A program made the position numbers and the translations under genes. From contig DASPTB010000303.1 of assembly GCA_035623615.1 (NCBI GenBank), forward strand, positions 1-19,603: DNA of 19,603 bases, read 5' to 3'. Positions 1 to 7,624 of this stretch are shown one piece after another. The notes beneath the pieces are model-generated. The model saw only the letters and a program-made list of their open reading frames with translations, was not told where the DNA came from and did no database searches. The number at the start of each line of letters is the position of its first letter. Position 1 is the first letter of the stretch. Source of the DNA: DASPTB01 sp035623615 (GTDB lineage: Bacteria > Actinomycetota > UBA4738).

Positions 1-50
1 GGCGAGACGGCTTCACCCGGCGCCGGGAACGCTCGATACCTCAGAGGGAC

Positions 51-1886
51 ATGTCACAAACCCTCTCTGAGCCGCGCACGAAGCGGCCCGGTGGTTGGCG
101 CGCGCGCTCTCTCCGGGGAGCTCGCTTCGTCGCGCCCGTCCTGGCAGGAGTGGCGGCAGCCGCCTCCTTCGCCGCCGGCGGGAGCGGGCCGGCCGCTTGG
201 ATCCTTCGAAGCACCTGCCTGCTTCTGTTCCTCATCCTGGTTGCGGCCCGGCTCCTGCGCCGCCCCACGACCGGCAACCTCTGGGACGGGATCGCCGTGC
301 CCGGCGACCTCGAGGAGCAGTACAGACGTCTCATCGACGACCTGCCCATGGTCACCTACGTCGAGTCGTGTGACCCGGCCGACGGCCGGATCCACTTCAG
401 CCGCGGCATCGAGGGACTCCTCGGCTGGCCGCCCTCCCGCTGGTCGACGGGGGACACCGGGTGGCCGGACATCGTGCACCCGGAGGACCGCGACCACGTC
501 CTCGAGCAAGCGCAGCACTCCACCGAGACCGGCCTTCCCTTCGCCGCCGAGTACCGGGCCGTGCGAGCCGACGGCAGCGTCCTGTGGGTCCACAGCGAGG
601 CGGTACTCGTCAAGGACCGCCACGGCATTCCTCAGTATTGGCAGGGGGCCTTCTTCGACATCACCGAGCAACGCATGGCGCAGGACCGGCTGCAGGACGC
701 GGAGCGCAGGTACCGGGCGCTCGTCGAGCACATGCCGGCGGTCACCTACATCGACGCGGTCGACCCGGCCGACCCGATGCACACGCGCCTCGTCTACGTG
801 AGCCCGCAGACCGAGAGCATGTTCGGGGTCGCTCCCGAGGAATGGCTCGGCGAGCTGGACATGTGGCGCACCTCGATCCATCCGTCGGACAGGTCGAGGA
901 TCCTGGCTCAGGACGCGCGCGCGAACGCGACGGGCGACACGTTTCGCGAGGAGTACCGCGTGGTGACCAAGGACGGCGGTGTCGCGTGGGTCCACGACGA
1001 AAGCGTTGCCGTGCGGGACGAGCACGGCGAGGTGCGATTCTGGCAGGGCGTGATGTTCGACATCACCGAGCGCAAGCTGGCGCAGGAAGGGCTCGAGCGT
1101 GCGCTGTCGATCGAGCGCGAGGCGACGCGGCGCCTGCGCGAGATCGACGCGATCAAGAACACGTTCCTGCATGCCGTGTCCCACGAGCTGCGCACCCCGC
1201 TCGCCGCGATCCTCGGGTTCGCGGTGACCCTCGAGCACCACCAGGGGACCCTCCCGGAAGAGGAGACGATGGAGCTCACGCGGCGGCTGGCCGCCAACGC
1301 GCGAAAGCTCGACCGGCTGCTGTCGGACCTGCTCGACCTCGACCGCCTCGACCGCGGCATCGTGGAACCGAAATGGCGCCCGACCGACGTCGGCGCGCTC
1401 GTCCGCCACGTCGTCCAGGAATCAGACCTGCTCGTCGAGCGACCGCTTCGCATCGAGGCCGACCCTGTGCTGGTGTCCGTCGACCCCGCCAAGGTGGAGC
1501 GCATCGTCGAGAACCTGCTCGCGAACACGGCGCGGCACACGTCCAGGGACACCCCGGTGTGGGTGTGGGTCCGCGCGCACGACGGGGGCGTCCTGATCGT
1601 CGTCGAAGACGCGGGCCCCGGCGTTCCCCCCGAGCTCCGCGAAACGATCTTTCGGCCCTTCGAGCAGGGTCCCGACCGCTCGACGCACTCTCCCGGCGTG
1701 GGCATCGGGCTGTCGCTCGTCGGCCGGTTCGCGAAGCTCCACGGCGGGAAGGCCTGGGTCGAGGAACGGCCCGGCGGCGGCGCGTCCTTCCGCATCTGGC
1801 TGCCGGACGGGGGTGCGGCCGGCGAGGGTCGCTCGCAGCTGCCCGACGCGGCCGGTCCCGGCGGCCCCGAGCGCGCGACCGCCTGA
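51..1886 (+). CDS. Membrane PAS-PAS sensor histidine kinase (orphan)
   Basis: A 611-residue sensor kinase expected to autophosphorylate on a histidine and pass the phosphate to a response regulator. Visible domains in order: a basic N-terminus, two hydrophobic segments at about residues 25-45 and 48-68 that should form a membrane hairpin, two PAS domains (about 91-206 and 221-343), a HisKA helix with phosphoacceptor H378 in SHELRTP, and an HATPase_c domain with N-box N488, G1 box around D520 (EDAGPGVP) and a GVGIGLSLV G2 box. The two PAS domains look like an internal duplication: both begin with a P-x-VTY-x4-DPAD motif and end in FDITE. There is almost no extracytoplasmic loop, so the signal is probably cytoplasmic or membrane-associated. 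The ATG follows a purine-rich AGAGGG. No response regulator gene lies in the window. The next gene converges 19 nt away. Confidence 0.93.
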   Translation: MSQTLSEPRTKRPGGWRARSLRGARFVAPVLAGVAAAASFAAGGSGPAAWILRSTCLLLFLILVAARLLRRPTTGNLWDGIAVPGDLEEQYRRLIDDLPMVTYVESCDPADGRIHFSRGIEGLLGWPPSRWSTGDTGWPDIVHPEDRDHVLEQAQHSTETGLPFAAEYRAVRADGSVLWVHSEAVLVKDRHGIPQYWQGAFFDITEQRMAQDRLQDAERRYRALVEHMPAVTYIDAVDPADPMHTRLVYVSPQTESMFGVAPEEWLGELDMWRTSIHPSDRSRILAQDARANATGDTFREEYRVVTKDGGVAWVHDESVAVRDEHGEVRFWQGVMFDITERKLAQEGLERALSIEREATRRLREIDAIKNTFLHAVSHELRTPLAAILGFAVTLEHHQGTLPEEETMELTRRLAANARKLDRLLSDLLDLDRLDRGIVEPKWRPTDVGALVRHVVQESDLLVERPLRIEADPVLVSVDPAKVERIVENLLANTARHTSRDTPVWVWVRAHDGGVLIVVEDAGPGVPPELRETIFRPFEQGPDRSTHSPGVGIGLSLVGRFAKLHGGKAWVEERPGGGASFRIWLPDGGAAGEGRSQLPDAAGPGGPERATA

Positions 1887-1905
1887 CCGGCCGACTCCGG
1901 CCAGG

Positions 1906-2361
1906 CTAGGGTGCCTTCGGGTCGGGTCCCGGGGCCGGAGGAGGCTCGCCTCCGGTGTGCGTGACCGTCAGCTGGTGGATGACGCGCGTGAGCTCGAGGA
2001 TCTCGTTGGAGAGCTGCAGCAACTGCTCGTTCTGCTTCTCCTCCTGCTGCACGAACTCCCACTCGTGCTGGGAGAGGATCTCCCGTTTTTCGTCGGCCCG
2101 GTTCTGGCTGATCATCACGAACGTCGAAAGGAAGATCGCCTCCAGCGACACGATCATCGTCAGCAGCCCGAAGGGGTACTTTTCGACGCGGAACACGATC
2201 CAGCAGAAGAACCAGATCGCAGACAGGTAGACGAACCACATCGAGCCGGCGAAGCGGGTGATCACGTCCGCGATCCGGTTCTGGATGTTCGCGGCGCGTT
2301 TCTCCGCGGCCTCGAGCGACGCCGGGCTTCGGCGGGTCGCCTTGACGGGACGGACGCTCAT
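1906..2361 (-). CDS. DUF1003 family small membrane protein
   Basis: A 151-residue protein. The start at 2361 is chosen because AAAGGAG lies 5 nt upstream of the ATG; the frame stays open further upstream but without such a site. Two hydrophobic segments (about residues 41-57 and 64-85) are followed by the MISQNR motif (83-88) typical of DUF1003, then a charged, Gln/Glu-rich stretch (about 95-133) likely to form a coiled coil, and a Pro-rich tail. DUF1003 proteins are widespread in bacteria, and I know of no firmly established biochemical role, so none is assigned. It shares a strand with the cyclase gene 159 nt upstream but has its own strong ribosome site. A GC hairpin lies between them, so separate transcription is plausible. 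Confidence 0.85.
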   Translation of the reverse strand: MSVRPVKATRRSPASLEAAEKRAANIQNRIADVITRFAGSMWFVYLSAIWFFCWIVFRVEKYPFGLLTMIVSLEAIFLSTFVMISQNRADEKREILSQHEWEFVQQEEKQNEQLLQLSNEILELTRVIHQLTVTHTGGEPPPAPGPDPKAP

Positions 2362-2503
2362 CCTCGCTCCTTTCGGCCCCGGCGCGGCTCTCCCCTCAGC
2401 CCGCGGCGCACCGTCGGCGCCGCCGCCGGCCGTCGCCGTAGCGTAGCCGGGGTCGGTGCTCGCCCGGGGGACGTTCGACCGGCCGCGTAGTGCCCTGTGG
2501 CGC

Positions 2504-2518
2504 ACCGCCGGCGGCGGT
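2504..2518 (-). terminator. Possible GC-rich terminator hairpin after the cyclase gene
   Basis: A perfect 6-bp inverted repeat, ACCGCC / GGCGGT with a 3-nt loop, begins 2 nt beyond the stop codon of the cyclase gene. There is no U-tract, so an intrinsic terminator of the classical kind is not shown. In GC-rich genomes short stems also arise by chance. Confidence 0.3.
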
Positions 2519-2520
2519 CG

Positions 2521-3744
2521 TCAGGCGCGGAGCGCGCGCAGGAGCGGGACCGGCTCGGCCACGTTCTTGAGCGACGCGGGGCCGACGTCCTCGAAGCGCA
2601 CGCCGCCGGCATCGGCCGCGACCCGCGCGAGTTCGCCGCTGACCAGCACCTCGTCGGCCCCCGCCCGACCAGCGATGCGCGCCGCGAGATTGACCGTCCT
2701 GCCGAAGTAGTCACCGTCCTGCCGGACGACGGGACCAGCGTGCAGGCCGACGTGGGCCGGCGGCAGCCCCGCGGCCACCGTTGCCTCCACCATCTCGAGC
2801 GCCGACACCACGCCATGGGCCGGATCCGGGAAATAGAACATCACGCCGTCGCCGAGCCACTTGACGGGCCGACCCCCGCGATGCTGGGACACCCCCTGCA
2901 CGACCCCCGCGAGCGCCGCCGCGAGCTCGGCCGCGGCGGCGTCGCCGCGCTCCTCGGTCAGTCGCGTGTACCCCACGAGGTCGAGGAAGCACATCGCCGG
3001 CGGCCGCTCGAGGCGCTCGACGAGCCCCATCTCGTCGAGCGCCTCCTCGATGCGTTCCACCATGTTCGACAGCCACACGTGCTCCTGCTGCCGGTGATAA
3101 AGCGCAAGCAGCGCCTCGTCCATGACCTGCGAGTACTGTGCGCCGAACGCGGACGAGGTCGCCATCATCGTTCCGACGTCCATGCCGCCGGCGAGGAGCG
3201 GTGCCTCCACGTTCTCCCGGTACGCGGCGTTCTCGCCCTCGGCGACGCGCCGGAGGCTCTCTCCGTAGACGCGCATCATCCGCACCACCGGTTCCTCCGG
3301 CATGCCGAAGAGCAGAGCGACCTGAAGAGCCGAGATGAGCGGGAGGTCGTCCTCCCGGACGGCGTCGTCCGGATCGGGACGCGCGAATCCCTGGGCTTCG
3401 TGAAGCCGCTGGAGGAACTCCAGCGGCATCCCACGCTCGGCGGCTACCTCCCGGTACGTGGTCCCCGTAAACCGGGCGAAGCCGTACTGCGGCAGATCCA
3501 TGAACGCGAACGAAAGCCTGCCTTCCCCGACGGCTTTCCCGATCGCGTCGAGGGGAAGCCCCGCCCGGTCACACGCCAGGGCGAGGCGGATCCGGCCCAC
3601 GTCGGCCGCCCGGAACGCCGGCCCGTCCTCCCCCGCCGGGACGATCCCCAGCTCGGCCCACCGCTCGACGAACCCCACGGGCACGCCTGCGAGCTCGGCC
3701 AGGCGCGACGCCGAGACGGCGTCCGGGGTGGCCTCGGGAGGCAT
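2521..3744 (-). CDS. MerR-like helix-turn-helix / class III adenylate cyclase fusion
   Basis: A 407-residue protein predicted to make cAMP from ATP. Residues about 9-75 resemble a MerR-type winged helix-turn-helix (SASRLAELAGV, then FRAADVGRIRLA). A helical linker of unknown fold covers about 76-240. Residues 249-375 are a class III cyclase domain with both metal aspartates (D255 in FLDLVGYT, D299 in LGDG), the adenine-specifying lysine position (K295 in VKWLGDG) and the transition-state pair N352/R356 in NLAARI. All expected catalytic residues are present, so an active adenylate cyclase is likely. Mycobacteria have regulators and cyclases that join these domain types. The ATG at 3744 is chosen because a TACCCT -10 box ends 7 nt upstream, which suggests a leaderless mRNA. 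An upstream in-frame TTG at 3807 would place the start inside the TetR operator and is less likely. Confidence 0.85.
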   Translation of the reverse strand: MPPEATPDAVSASRLAELAGVPVGFVERWAELGIVPAGEDGPAFRAADVGRIRLALACDRAGLPLDAIGKAVGEGRLSFAFMDLPQYGFARFTGTTYREVAAERGMPLEFLQRLHEAQGFARPDPDDAVREDDLPLISALQVALLFGMPEEPVVRMMRVYGESLRRVAEGENAAYRENVEAPLLAGGMDVGTMMATSSAFGAQYSQVMDEALLALYHRQQEHVWLSNMVERIEEALDEMGLVERLERPPAMCFLDLVGYTRLTEERGDAAAAELAAALAGVVQGVSQHRGGRPVKWLGDGVMFYFPDPAHGVVSALEMVEATVAAGLPPAHVGLHAGPVVRQDGDYFGRTVNLAARIAGRAGADEVLVSGELARVAADAGGVRFEDVGPASLKNVAEPVPLLRALRA

Positions 3745-3751
3745 GGCGTCC

Positions 3752-3780
3752 AGGGTAGCCCTCTTGCGCGGCACCCGGAA
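3752..3780 (-). promoter_or_regulatory. Candidate leaderless promoter of the cyclase gene
   Basis: On the minus strand TACCCT (3757-3752) fits the actinobacterial TANNNT -10 pattern and is 7 nt from the ATG at 3744. A weak TTCCGG lies 17 nt further upstream at the -35 position. Transcription would begin at or next to the start codon. The operator at 3793-3806 is just upstream of this promoter. Confidence 0.35.
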
Positions 3781-3793
3781 CGCCCCGTAAACT
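3764..3793 (+). promoter_or_regulatory. Sigma70-type promoter of the acyl-CoA dehydrogenase 1 operon
   Basis: TTGCGC (3764-3769), an 18-nt spacer and TAAACT (3788-3793). The promoter of the flavoprotein gene at 14806 has the same arrangement and nearly the same boxes. The transcription start would be near 3800, inside the operator, so a bound repressor should block it. Confidence 0.6.
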
Positions 3794-3806
3794 GAACGGC
3801 GAGTCA
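3793..3806 (+). promoter_or_regulatory. TetR-type operator, site 1
   Basis: TGAACGGCGAGTCA, an imperfect inverted repeat with TGA/TCA ends, overlaps the last base of the -10 box and the expected transcription start. A 21-nt block containing it (3788-3808) recurs identically at 14830-14850. It lies between the divergent cyclase gene and the acyl-CoA dehydrogenase gene and could affect both. Confidence 0.7.
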
Positions 3807-3814
3807 AACTTTTC

Positions 3815-3829
3815 GAGGGCGAGTCCCTC
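3815..3829 (+). other. Small leader hairpin before the ribosome site
   Basis: GAGGG / CCCTC with a 5-nt loop sits in the predicted 5' leader, directly ahead of the AGGAGG ribosome site. The stem is short and its effect is unknown. Confidence 0.25.
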
Positions 3830-3844
3830 AGGAGGCATCAAGGC

Positions 3845-5020
3845 GTGGGGTATCCGATGTTGGACGAGGAACGGGCCATCCAGGCCCGGGCCCGCGCGTT
3901 GATGGACACCGAGTTCATCCCGTACGAGGTCGAGGCGGAGATGAACGAGGGGAACGTCCCCGACGACGTGCTCGAGCGACAGCACAAGGCGGTCCACGAG
4001 GCCGGGTTCGACGCGCTCAACATGCCGAAGGAACTGGGCGGCGGCGGGTTCACCCAGTTCGAGCAGGTCCTCGTGCAGGAGCAGGTGGGGAGGGTCACCA
4101 ACGGGCTCGCGTGGATCGTCGACACGCCGGCCGCGTGGTTCCCGCAGGTGGCGACCCCCGACCAGCTCGAGCGCTACGTGAAGCCGACGATTCGCGGCGA
4201 GCGCTCGGAGTGCTACGCGATCACCGAGGAGGACGCGGGGTCGGACGTCGGAGCCATCCAGGCCACCGCCCGCCGCGACGGCGACGAGTACGTGCTCGAC
4301 GGGATCAAGTGGCACGTGACCTCGTTCAACACGGCCGACTACATCTTCTTCCAGGGCCGGCTCACCGAGGGCCCGAACGCGGGCACGACCGCGCTGTTCA
4401 TCGTCGACAAGGACACGCCGGGGATCAGGGTTCGCCGCGTCCCTCAGTACAGCCACACGCTGCGGTTCCACCACGCCGAGGTCGAGTTCACCGGCGTCCG
4501 CATCCCGGCCGCGAACCTGGTCGGCGCGGAGGACGACGGCATGGCGTACGCGTACTCGTGGTTCCGCTACGAGCGCCTGATGATCGGCGCGCGGTGCTGC
4601 GGCGCCGCCGAGCGGCTCATCGACGAGTCGACCGCGTTCGCCAAGGAGCGCGTGCAATTCGGCAAGCCGATCTACGAGAACCAGGCCATCCAGTTCATGC
4701 TCGCCGACTCGCTCACCGAGCTGTGGGCGGCGCGGCTGATGCTGTACGAAACAGCCAGGGGCATCGACCGCGGCGAGGACCTCAAGGTCCAGCACGCGCA
4801 GTGCTCGATGGTCAAGCTCTACGGCTCCGAGATGGCCGGGCGGGTCGCCGACCGCGCCGTCCAGATCTTCGGCGGCCGCGGCTACATGCGCGAGTACGCG
4901 GCCGAGCGCTTCTACCGCGAGCTCCGCGTGGAACGCATCTGGGAGGGGACGTCCGAGATCCAGCGGGCGATCCTCGCCGACCAGTTGGCGAAGCGCGGCG
5001 CCGAAGCGCTCGTCGGCTGA
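3845..5020 (+). CDS. Acyl-CoA dehydrogenase 1
   Basis: A 391-residue FAD enzyme of the acyl-CoA dehydrogenase family, expected to remove hydrogens from C-alpha and C-beta of an acyl-CoA. Visible features: the CYAITEEDAGSD signature in the middle domain, an FGGRGY motif in the C-terminal helical domain, and the IWEGTSEIQR motif whose E367 aligns with the catalytic glutamate of medium-chain enzymes. The length is normal for the family. The GTG start is chosen because GGAGG ends 9 nt upstream; the next ATG (3857) would be 21 nt away. It is the first gene of a three-gene operon with an aminotransferase and an ABC ATPase, and has the TetR operator in its promoter. It is clearly paralogous to the dehydrogenase at the right end of the window (shared IPYE, KWHVTS and FIVDKD motifs). 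The substrate is unknown; the company of amine genes suggests an amine-derived acyl-CoA. Confidence 0.93.
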   Translation: MGYPMLDEERAIQARARALMDTEFIPYEVEAEMNEGNVPDDVLERQHKAVHEAGFDALNMPKELGGGGFTQFEQVLVQEQVGRVTNGLAWIVDTPAAWFPQVATPDQLERYVKPTIRGERSECYAITEEDAGSDVGAIQATARRDGDEYVLDGIKWHVTSFNTADYIFFQGRLTEGPNAGTTALFIVDKDTPGIRVRRVPQYSHTLRFHHAEVEFTGVRIPAANLVGAEDDGMAYAYSWFRYERLMIGARCCGAAERLIDESTAFAKERVQFGKPIYENQAIQFMLADSLTELWAARLMLYETARGIDRGEDLKVQHAQCSMVKLYGSEMAGRVADRAVQIFGGRGYMREYAAERFYRELRVERIWEGTSEIQRAILADQLAKRGAEALVG

Positions 5021-5050
5021 CGGCGCGCCCACACGAGAGGGAACTCCGAC

Positions 5051-5083
5051 GCCGGAACATCCGGCAGGGAAAGGGTGAAACCC
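5051..5083 (+). other. Two hairpins in the dehydrogenase-aminotransferase gap
   Basis: GCCGGA-ACA-TCCGGC (5051-5065) is followed by GGGT-GAA-ACCC (5073-5083), which ends 1 nt before the aminotransferase ATG at 5085. The second stem contains the GGG of the only ribosome-site candidate (AGGGAAAGGG), so it could reduce translation of the aminotransferase. Both stems are short and may be chance. Confidence 0.3.
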
Positions 5084-5084
5084 A

Positions 5085-6464
5085 ATGGCAATGACGGCGG
5101 ACAGGACGGAGCGGGACCTGGCCCGGCTGGACGAGCTGATCGCCCAGAAGGAGGCCGAGTTCCTCGCGACGCAGCGAAAGTCCGGCGAGATGCTCGAGCG
5201 CGCCCGCGGGTCGCTGGCCGGTGGCGTTATCTCCAACTGGCAGATCTCCAAGCCCCAGCCGATCTGGATCACGCACGGGAAGGGCTCGCGGATCTGGGAC
5301 GTCGACGGCAACGAGTACGTCGACCTCCACAACGGCTACGGCGTCATGGCCGTCGGGCACGCGCACCCGAAGATCGTGGAGGCGGTCTCGAACCGCATCT
5401 CGCTCGGCTCGCACTTCGCGCAGCCGACGCCCGACTCGATCGCGGTCGCCGAGAACCTGAAGAAGCGATTCGGGCTGCCGAAGTGGCGGTTCGGGAACTC
5501 GGGCACCGAGTCGACCATGGACGCCGTCCACCTGATGCGGGTCGCCACGGGCCGTTGGAAGATCCTCAAGGTCGAGGGGACGTACCACGGCCACTCGGAC
5601 GTCGTGCAGGTATCCGTCTACAACGAGCCGCCCGAGATCGGGCCGGCCGACCGGCCGATCGCGCAGGTGGCCGCCACCGGCGTGCTTCCCGCGGCCGCTG
5701 AGAACGCGGTCGTGGTCCCGTTCAACGACCTCGACCAGGTCGAGCGCGCGTTCCGCGAGCATCCGGACGAGATCGCCGGCATGATCCTCGAGCCCATCGT
5801 CATGAACATCGGGATGGTGCTCCCCGAGCCGGGCTATCTCGAGGGGCTCCGGGAGATCACGCGCAGGCATGGCGCGCTCCTCGCCTTCGACGAGGTCAAG
5901 ACCGGCCTCACGATGGCACCCGGCGGCGCGACCGAGTACTTCGGCGTCACGCCCGACATCGTGTGCCTCGCGAAGGCGCTCGGCGGAGGCCTCCCCTGCG
6001 GCGCCGTCGGCGGCTCGGAGGAGGTCATGTCACTGATCGCCGAGGGTGAATACGAGCAGGTCGGCACCTTCAACGGGAACCCGCTGACGATGGCCGCCGC
6101 CCGGGCGACCGTGACCCAGGTCCTCGACGAATCGGCGTACGAGCACTTCTCGAACCTGCGGCAGATCATGGTCGACGGATGCGAGCGCATCCTGCGCGAG
6201 TACGACCTGCCCGGGTACGTGACCGCGGTCGGCGCCAAGGGCATCGTGACGTTCTCGCGGAACAAGATCCGGAACTACCGGGACTTCCTGCAGGAGGACG
6301 CGCGCTACAGCCACGCCCACTGGCTCTTCCAGCTGCTGGGTGGCGTCCTCCTGCCGCCGTGGGGCAAGGCCGAGCAGTGGATGGTCTCGGTCCAGCACAC
6401 GCCGGCGGACGTCCAGCGGTTCATCGACAATTTCCAAACCTTCGCCGAAGCCGTAAGATCCTGA
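5085..6464 (+). CDS. Class III PLP-dependent aminotransferase, GSA-aminomutase-like
   Basis: A 459-residue PLP enzyme of fold type I. It has the GNSGTEST phosphate-binding motif, YHGHSD, the pyridine-nitrogen aspartate D269 in FDEVK, and the Schiff-base lysine K297 in LAKALGGG. The region FGVTPDIVCLAKALGGG resembles glutamate-1-semialdehyde 2,1-aminomutase. However, the N-terminus is longer than in HemL and there are no tetrapyrrole genes nearby, so a role in haem synthesis is unlikely. Related class III enzymes act on omega-amines, diamines and beta-amino acids, which would suit the polyamine-type transporter genes alongside. The start ATG follows AGGGAAAGGG; a second in-frame ATG lies two codons on. 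It is the middle gene of the operon, 64 nt after the dehydrogenase and 4 nt before the ABC ATPase. The substrate is not determined. Confidence 0.9.
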   Translation: MAMTADRTERDLARLDELIAQKEAEFLATQRKSGEMLERARGSLAGGVISNWQISKPQPIWITHGKGSRIWDVDGNEYVDLHNGYGVMAVGHAHPKIVEAVSNRISLGSHFAQPTPDSIAVAENLKKRFGLPKWRFGNSGTESTMDAVHLMRVATGRWKILKVEGTYHGHSDVVQVSVYNEPPEIGPADRPIAQVAATGVLPAAAENAVVVPFNDLDQVERAFREHPDEIAGMILEPIVMNIGMVLPEPGYLEGLREITRRHGALLAFDEVKTGLTMAPGGATEYFGVTPDIVCLAKALGGGLPCGAVGGSEEVMSLIAEGEYEQVGTFNGNPLTMAAARATVTQVLDESAYEHFSNLRQIMVDGCERILREYDLPGYVTAVGAKGIVTFSRNKIRNYRDFLQEDARYSHAHWLFQLLGGVLLPPWGKAEQWMVSVQHTPADVQRFIDNFQTFAEAVRS

Positions 6465-6468
6465 AGCC

Positions 6469-7605
6469 ATGCCGGGCGGAGAGGTCGAGCTCGTCGATCT
6501 GGTCAAGCGGTTCGGCGACGTCGCGGCCGTCGACGGGGTCAGCATGCACATCCCCGGCGGGGAGTTCTTCTCCATGCTCGGGCCCTCGGGCTGCGGCAAG
6601 ACCACGACGCTCCGCCTGATCGCCGGCTTCGAGCGCCCGACCGAGGGGCGGATCATGCTCGACGGCACCGACATGGCGCAGACGCCGCCGCACAAGCGGC
6701 ACGTGAACACGGTGTTCCAGTCCTACGCCCTGTTCCCGTTCCTGACGGTCGAGGAGAACGTGGCGTTCGGCCTGCGCTTCCAGAAGGCGCCGAAGCAGGA
6801 GATCAAGAAGCGCGTGGGCGACGCGCTCGCCCTCGTTCGGCTGACCGGCTTCGAGACGCGGCGGCCCACCCAGCTGTCGGGCGGGCAGCAGCAGCGCGTG
6901 GCGCTCGCCCGGGCGCTGGTCCTGAACCCCGCGGTGCTGCTGCTCGACGAGCCGCTCGGCGCCCTCGACGCAAAGCTGCGCAAGGCCCTGCAGATCGAGC
7001 TGAAGGCGCTGCAGGAGGAGGTCGGCCTCACGTTCATCTACGTGACGCACGATCAGGAAGAGGCGCTCACGATGTCGGACCGCATCGCCGTGATGTCCAA
7101 CGGCCGGGTCGAGCAGATCGGCAGCCCGGAAGAGGTCTACGAGCAGCCGGCGACGGCCTACGTCGCCGACTTCCTCGGCGTCTCGAACCTCATGACGGGT
7201 GAGGGGCTCGGGGCTCAGGGCGGCATGGCGAGGGTCAGGATGGGCGACTTCGAGGTGCGGGCCGGGACCGGCGACCGCGACGCCCGCGGGCACGTGAAGC
7301 TCGTCATCCGCCCCGAGCGGGTGCGCCTCGAGGACCAGGGCATCACCGGCGAGAACTGCCTTCCCGGAATGGTCGAGCGCGTCGTGTACGTCGGATCGAT
7401 CATCCAGGTCCTGGTGCACCTCGCACACGGCGAGACGCTGCAGGCGTGGGTGCAGAACCAAGGTGGCGAACCGCCCTGGCGCCAAGGGTCGTCGGTGACG
7501 GTGCGCCTGCCCGCCGAAGCGGTGCGTGTGCTCGAGGATACCGAACCGCCGCTCGCCGTCGACGTCGAGGAGTCGGACGAGGCGGCCGCGGCGCCGGCGA
7601 CCTGA
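6469..7605 (+). CDS. potA: ABC transporter ATPase, spermidine/putrescine (PotA) type
   Basis: A 378-residue ATPase that would power the importer encoded on the opposite strand. Walker A is GPSGCGKTT with K44, followed by the Q-loop, the LSGGQQQR signature, Walker B LLLDEP with catalytic E161, the D-loop ALDAK and switch histidine in YVTHDQ. The C-terminal third (from about residue 235) is a TOBE-type regulatory domain with VIRPERVRLE. Length and layout match PotA and other CUT1/POPT-type ATPases. It starts 4 nt after the aminotransferase stop, so the two are almost certainly cotranscribed. Its permease and binding-protein genes are in a separate convergent operon, with a gap of only 19 nt. 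The C-terminal tail is acidic and Ala-rich. PotA is inferred mainly from the PotBCD-like neighbours; the ATPase family alone does not fix the substrate. Confidence 0.92.
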   Translation: MPGGEVELVDLVKRFGDVAAVDGVSMHIPGGEFFSMLGPSGCGKTTTLRLIAGFERPTEGRIMLDGTDMAQTPPHKRHVNTVFQSYALFPFLTVEENVAFGLRFQKAPKQEIKKRVGDALALVRLTGFETRRPTQLSGGQQQRVALARALVLNPAVLLLDEPLGALDAKLRKALQIELKALQEEVGLTFIYVTHDQEEALTMSDRIAVMSNGRVEQIGSPEEVYEQPATAYVADFLGVSNLMTGEGLGAQGGMARVRMGDFEVRAGTGDRDARGHVKLVIRPERVRLEDQGITGENCLPGMVERVVYVGSIIQVLVHLAHGETLQAWVQNQGGEPPWRQGSSVTVRLPAEAVRVLEDTEPPLAVDVEESDEAAAAPAT

Positions 7606-7624
7606 CGCGCTCCCTCGCGTCTGC

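Noticed and set aside
3569..5332. A minus-strand open frame of about 587 codons opposite dehydrogenase 1
   Set aside because: It lies opposite a gene with full family motifs, has no domain of its own and crosses the operator and promoter region.
5085..6464. Reading the aminotransferase as HemL for tetrapyrrole synthesis
   Set aside because: The motif similarity is shared by many class III enzymes, no haem genes are nearby, the N-terminus is longer than in HemL, and the neighbours are transporter and acyl-CoA genes.
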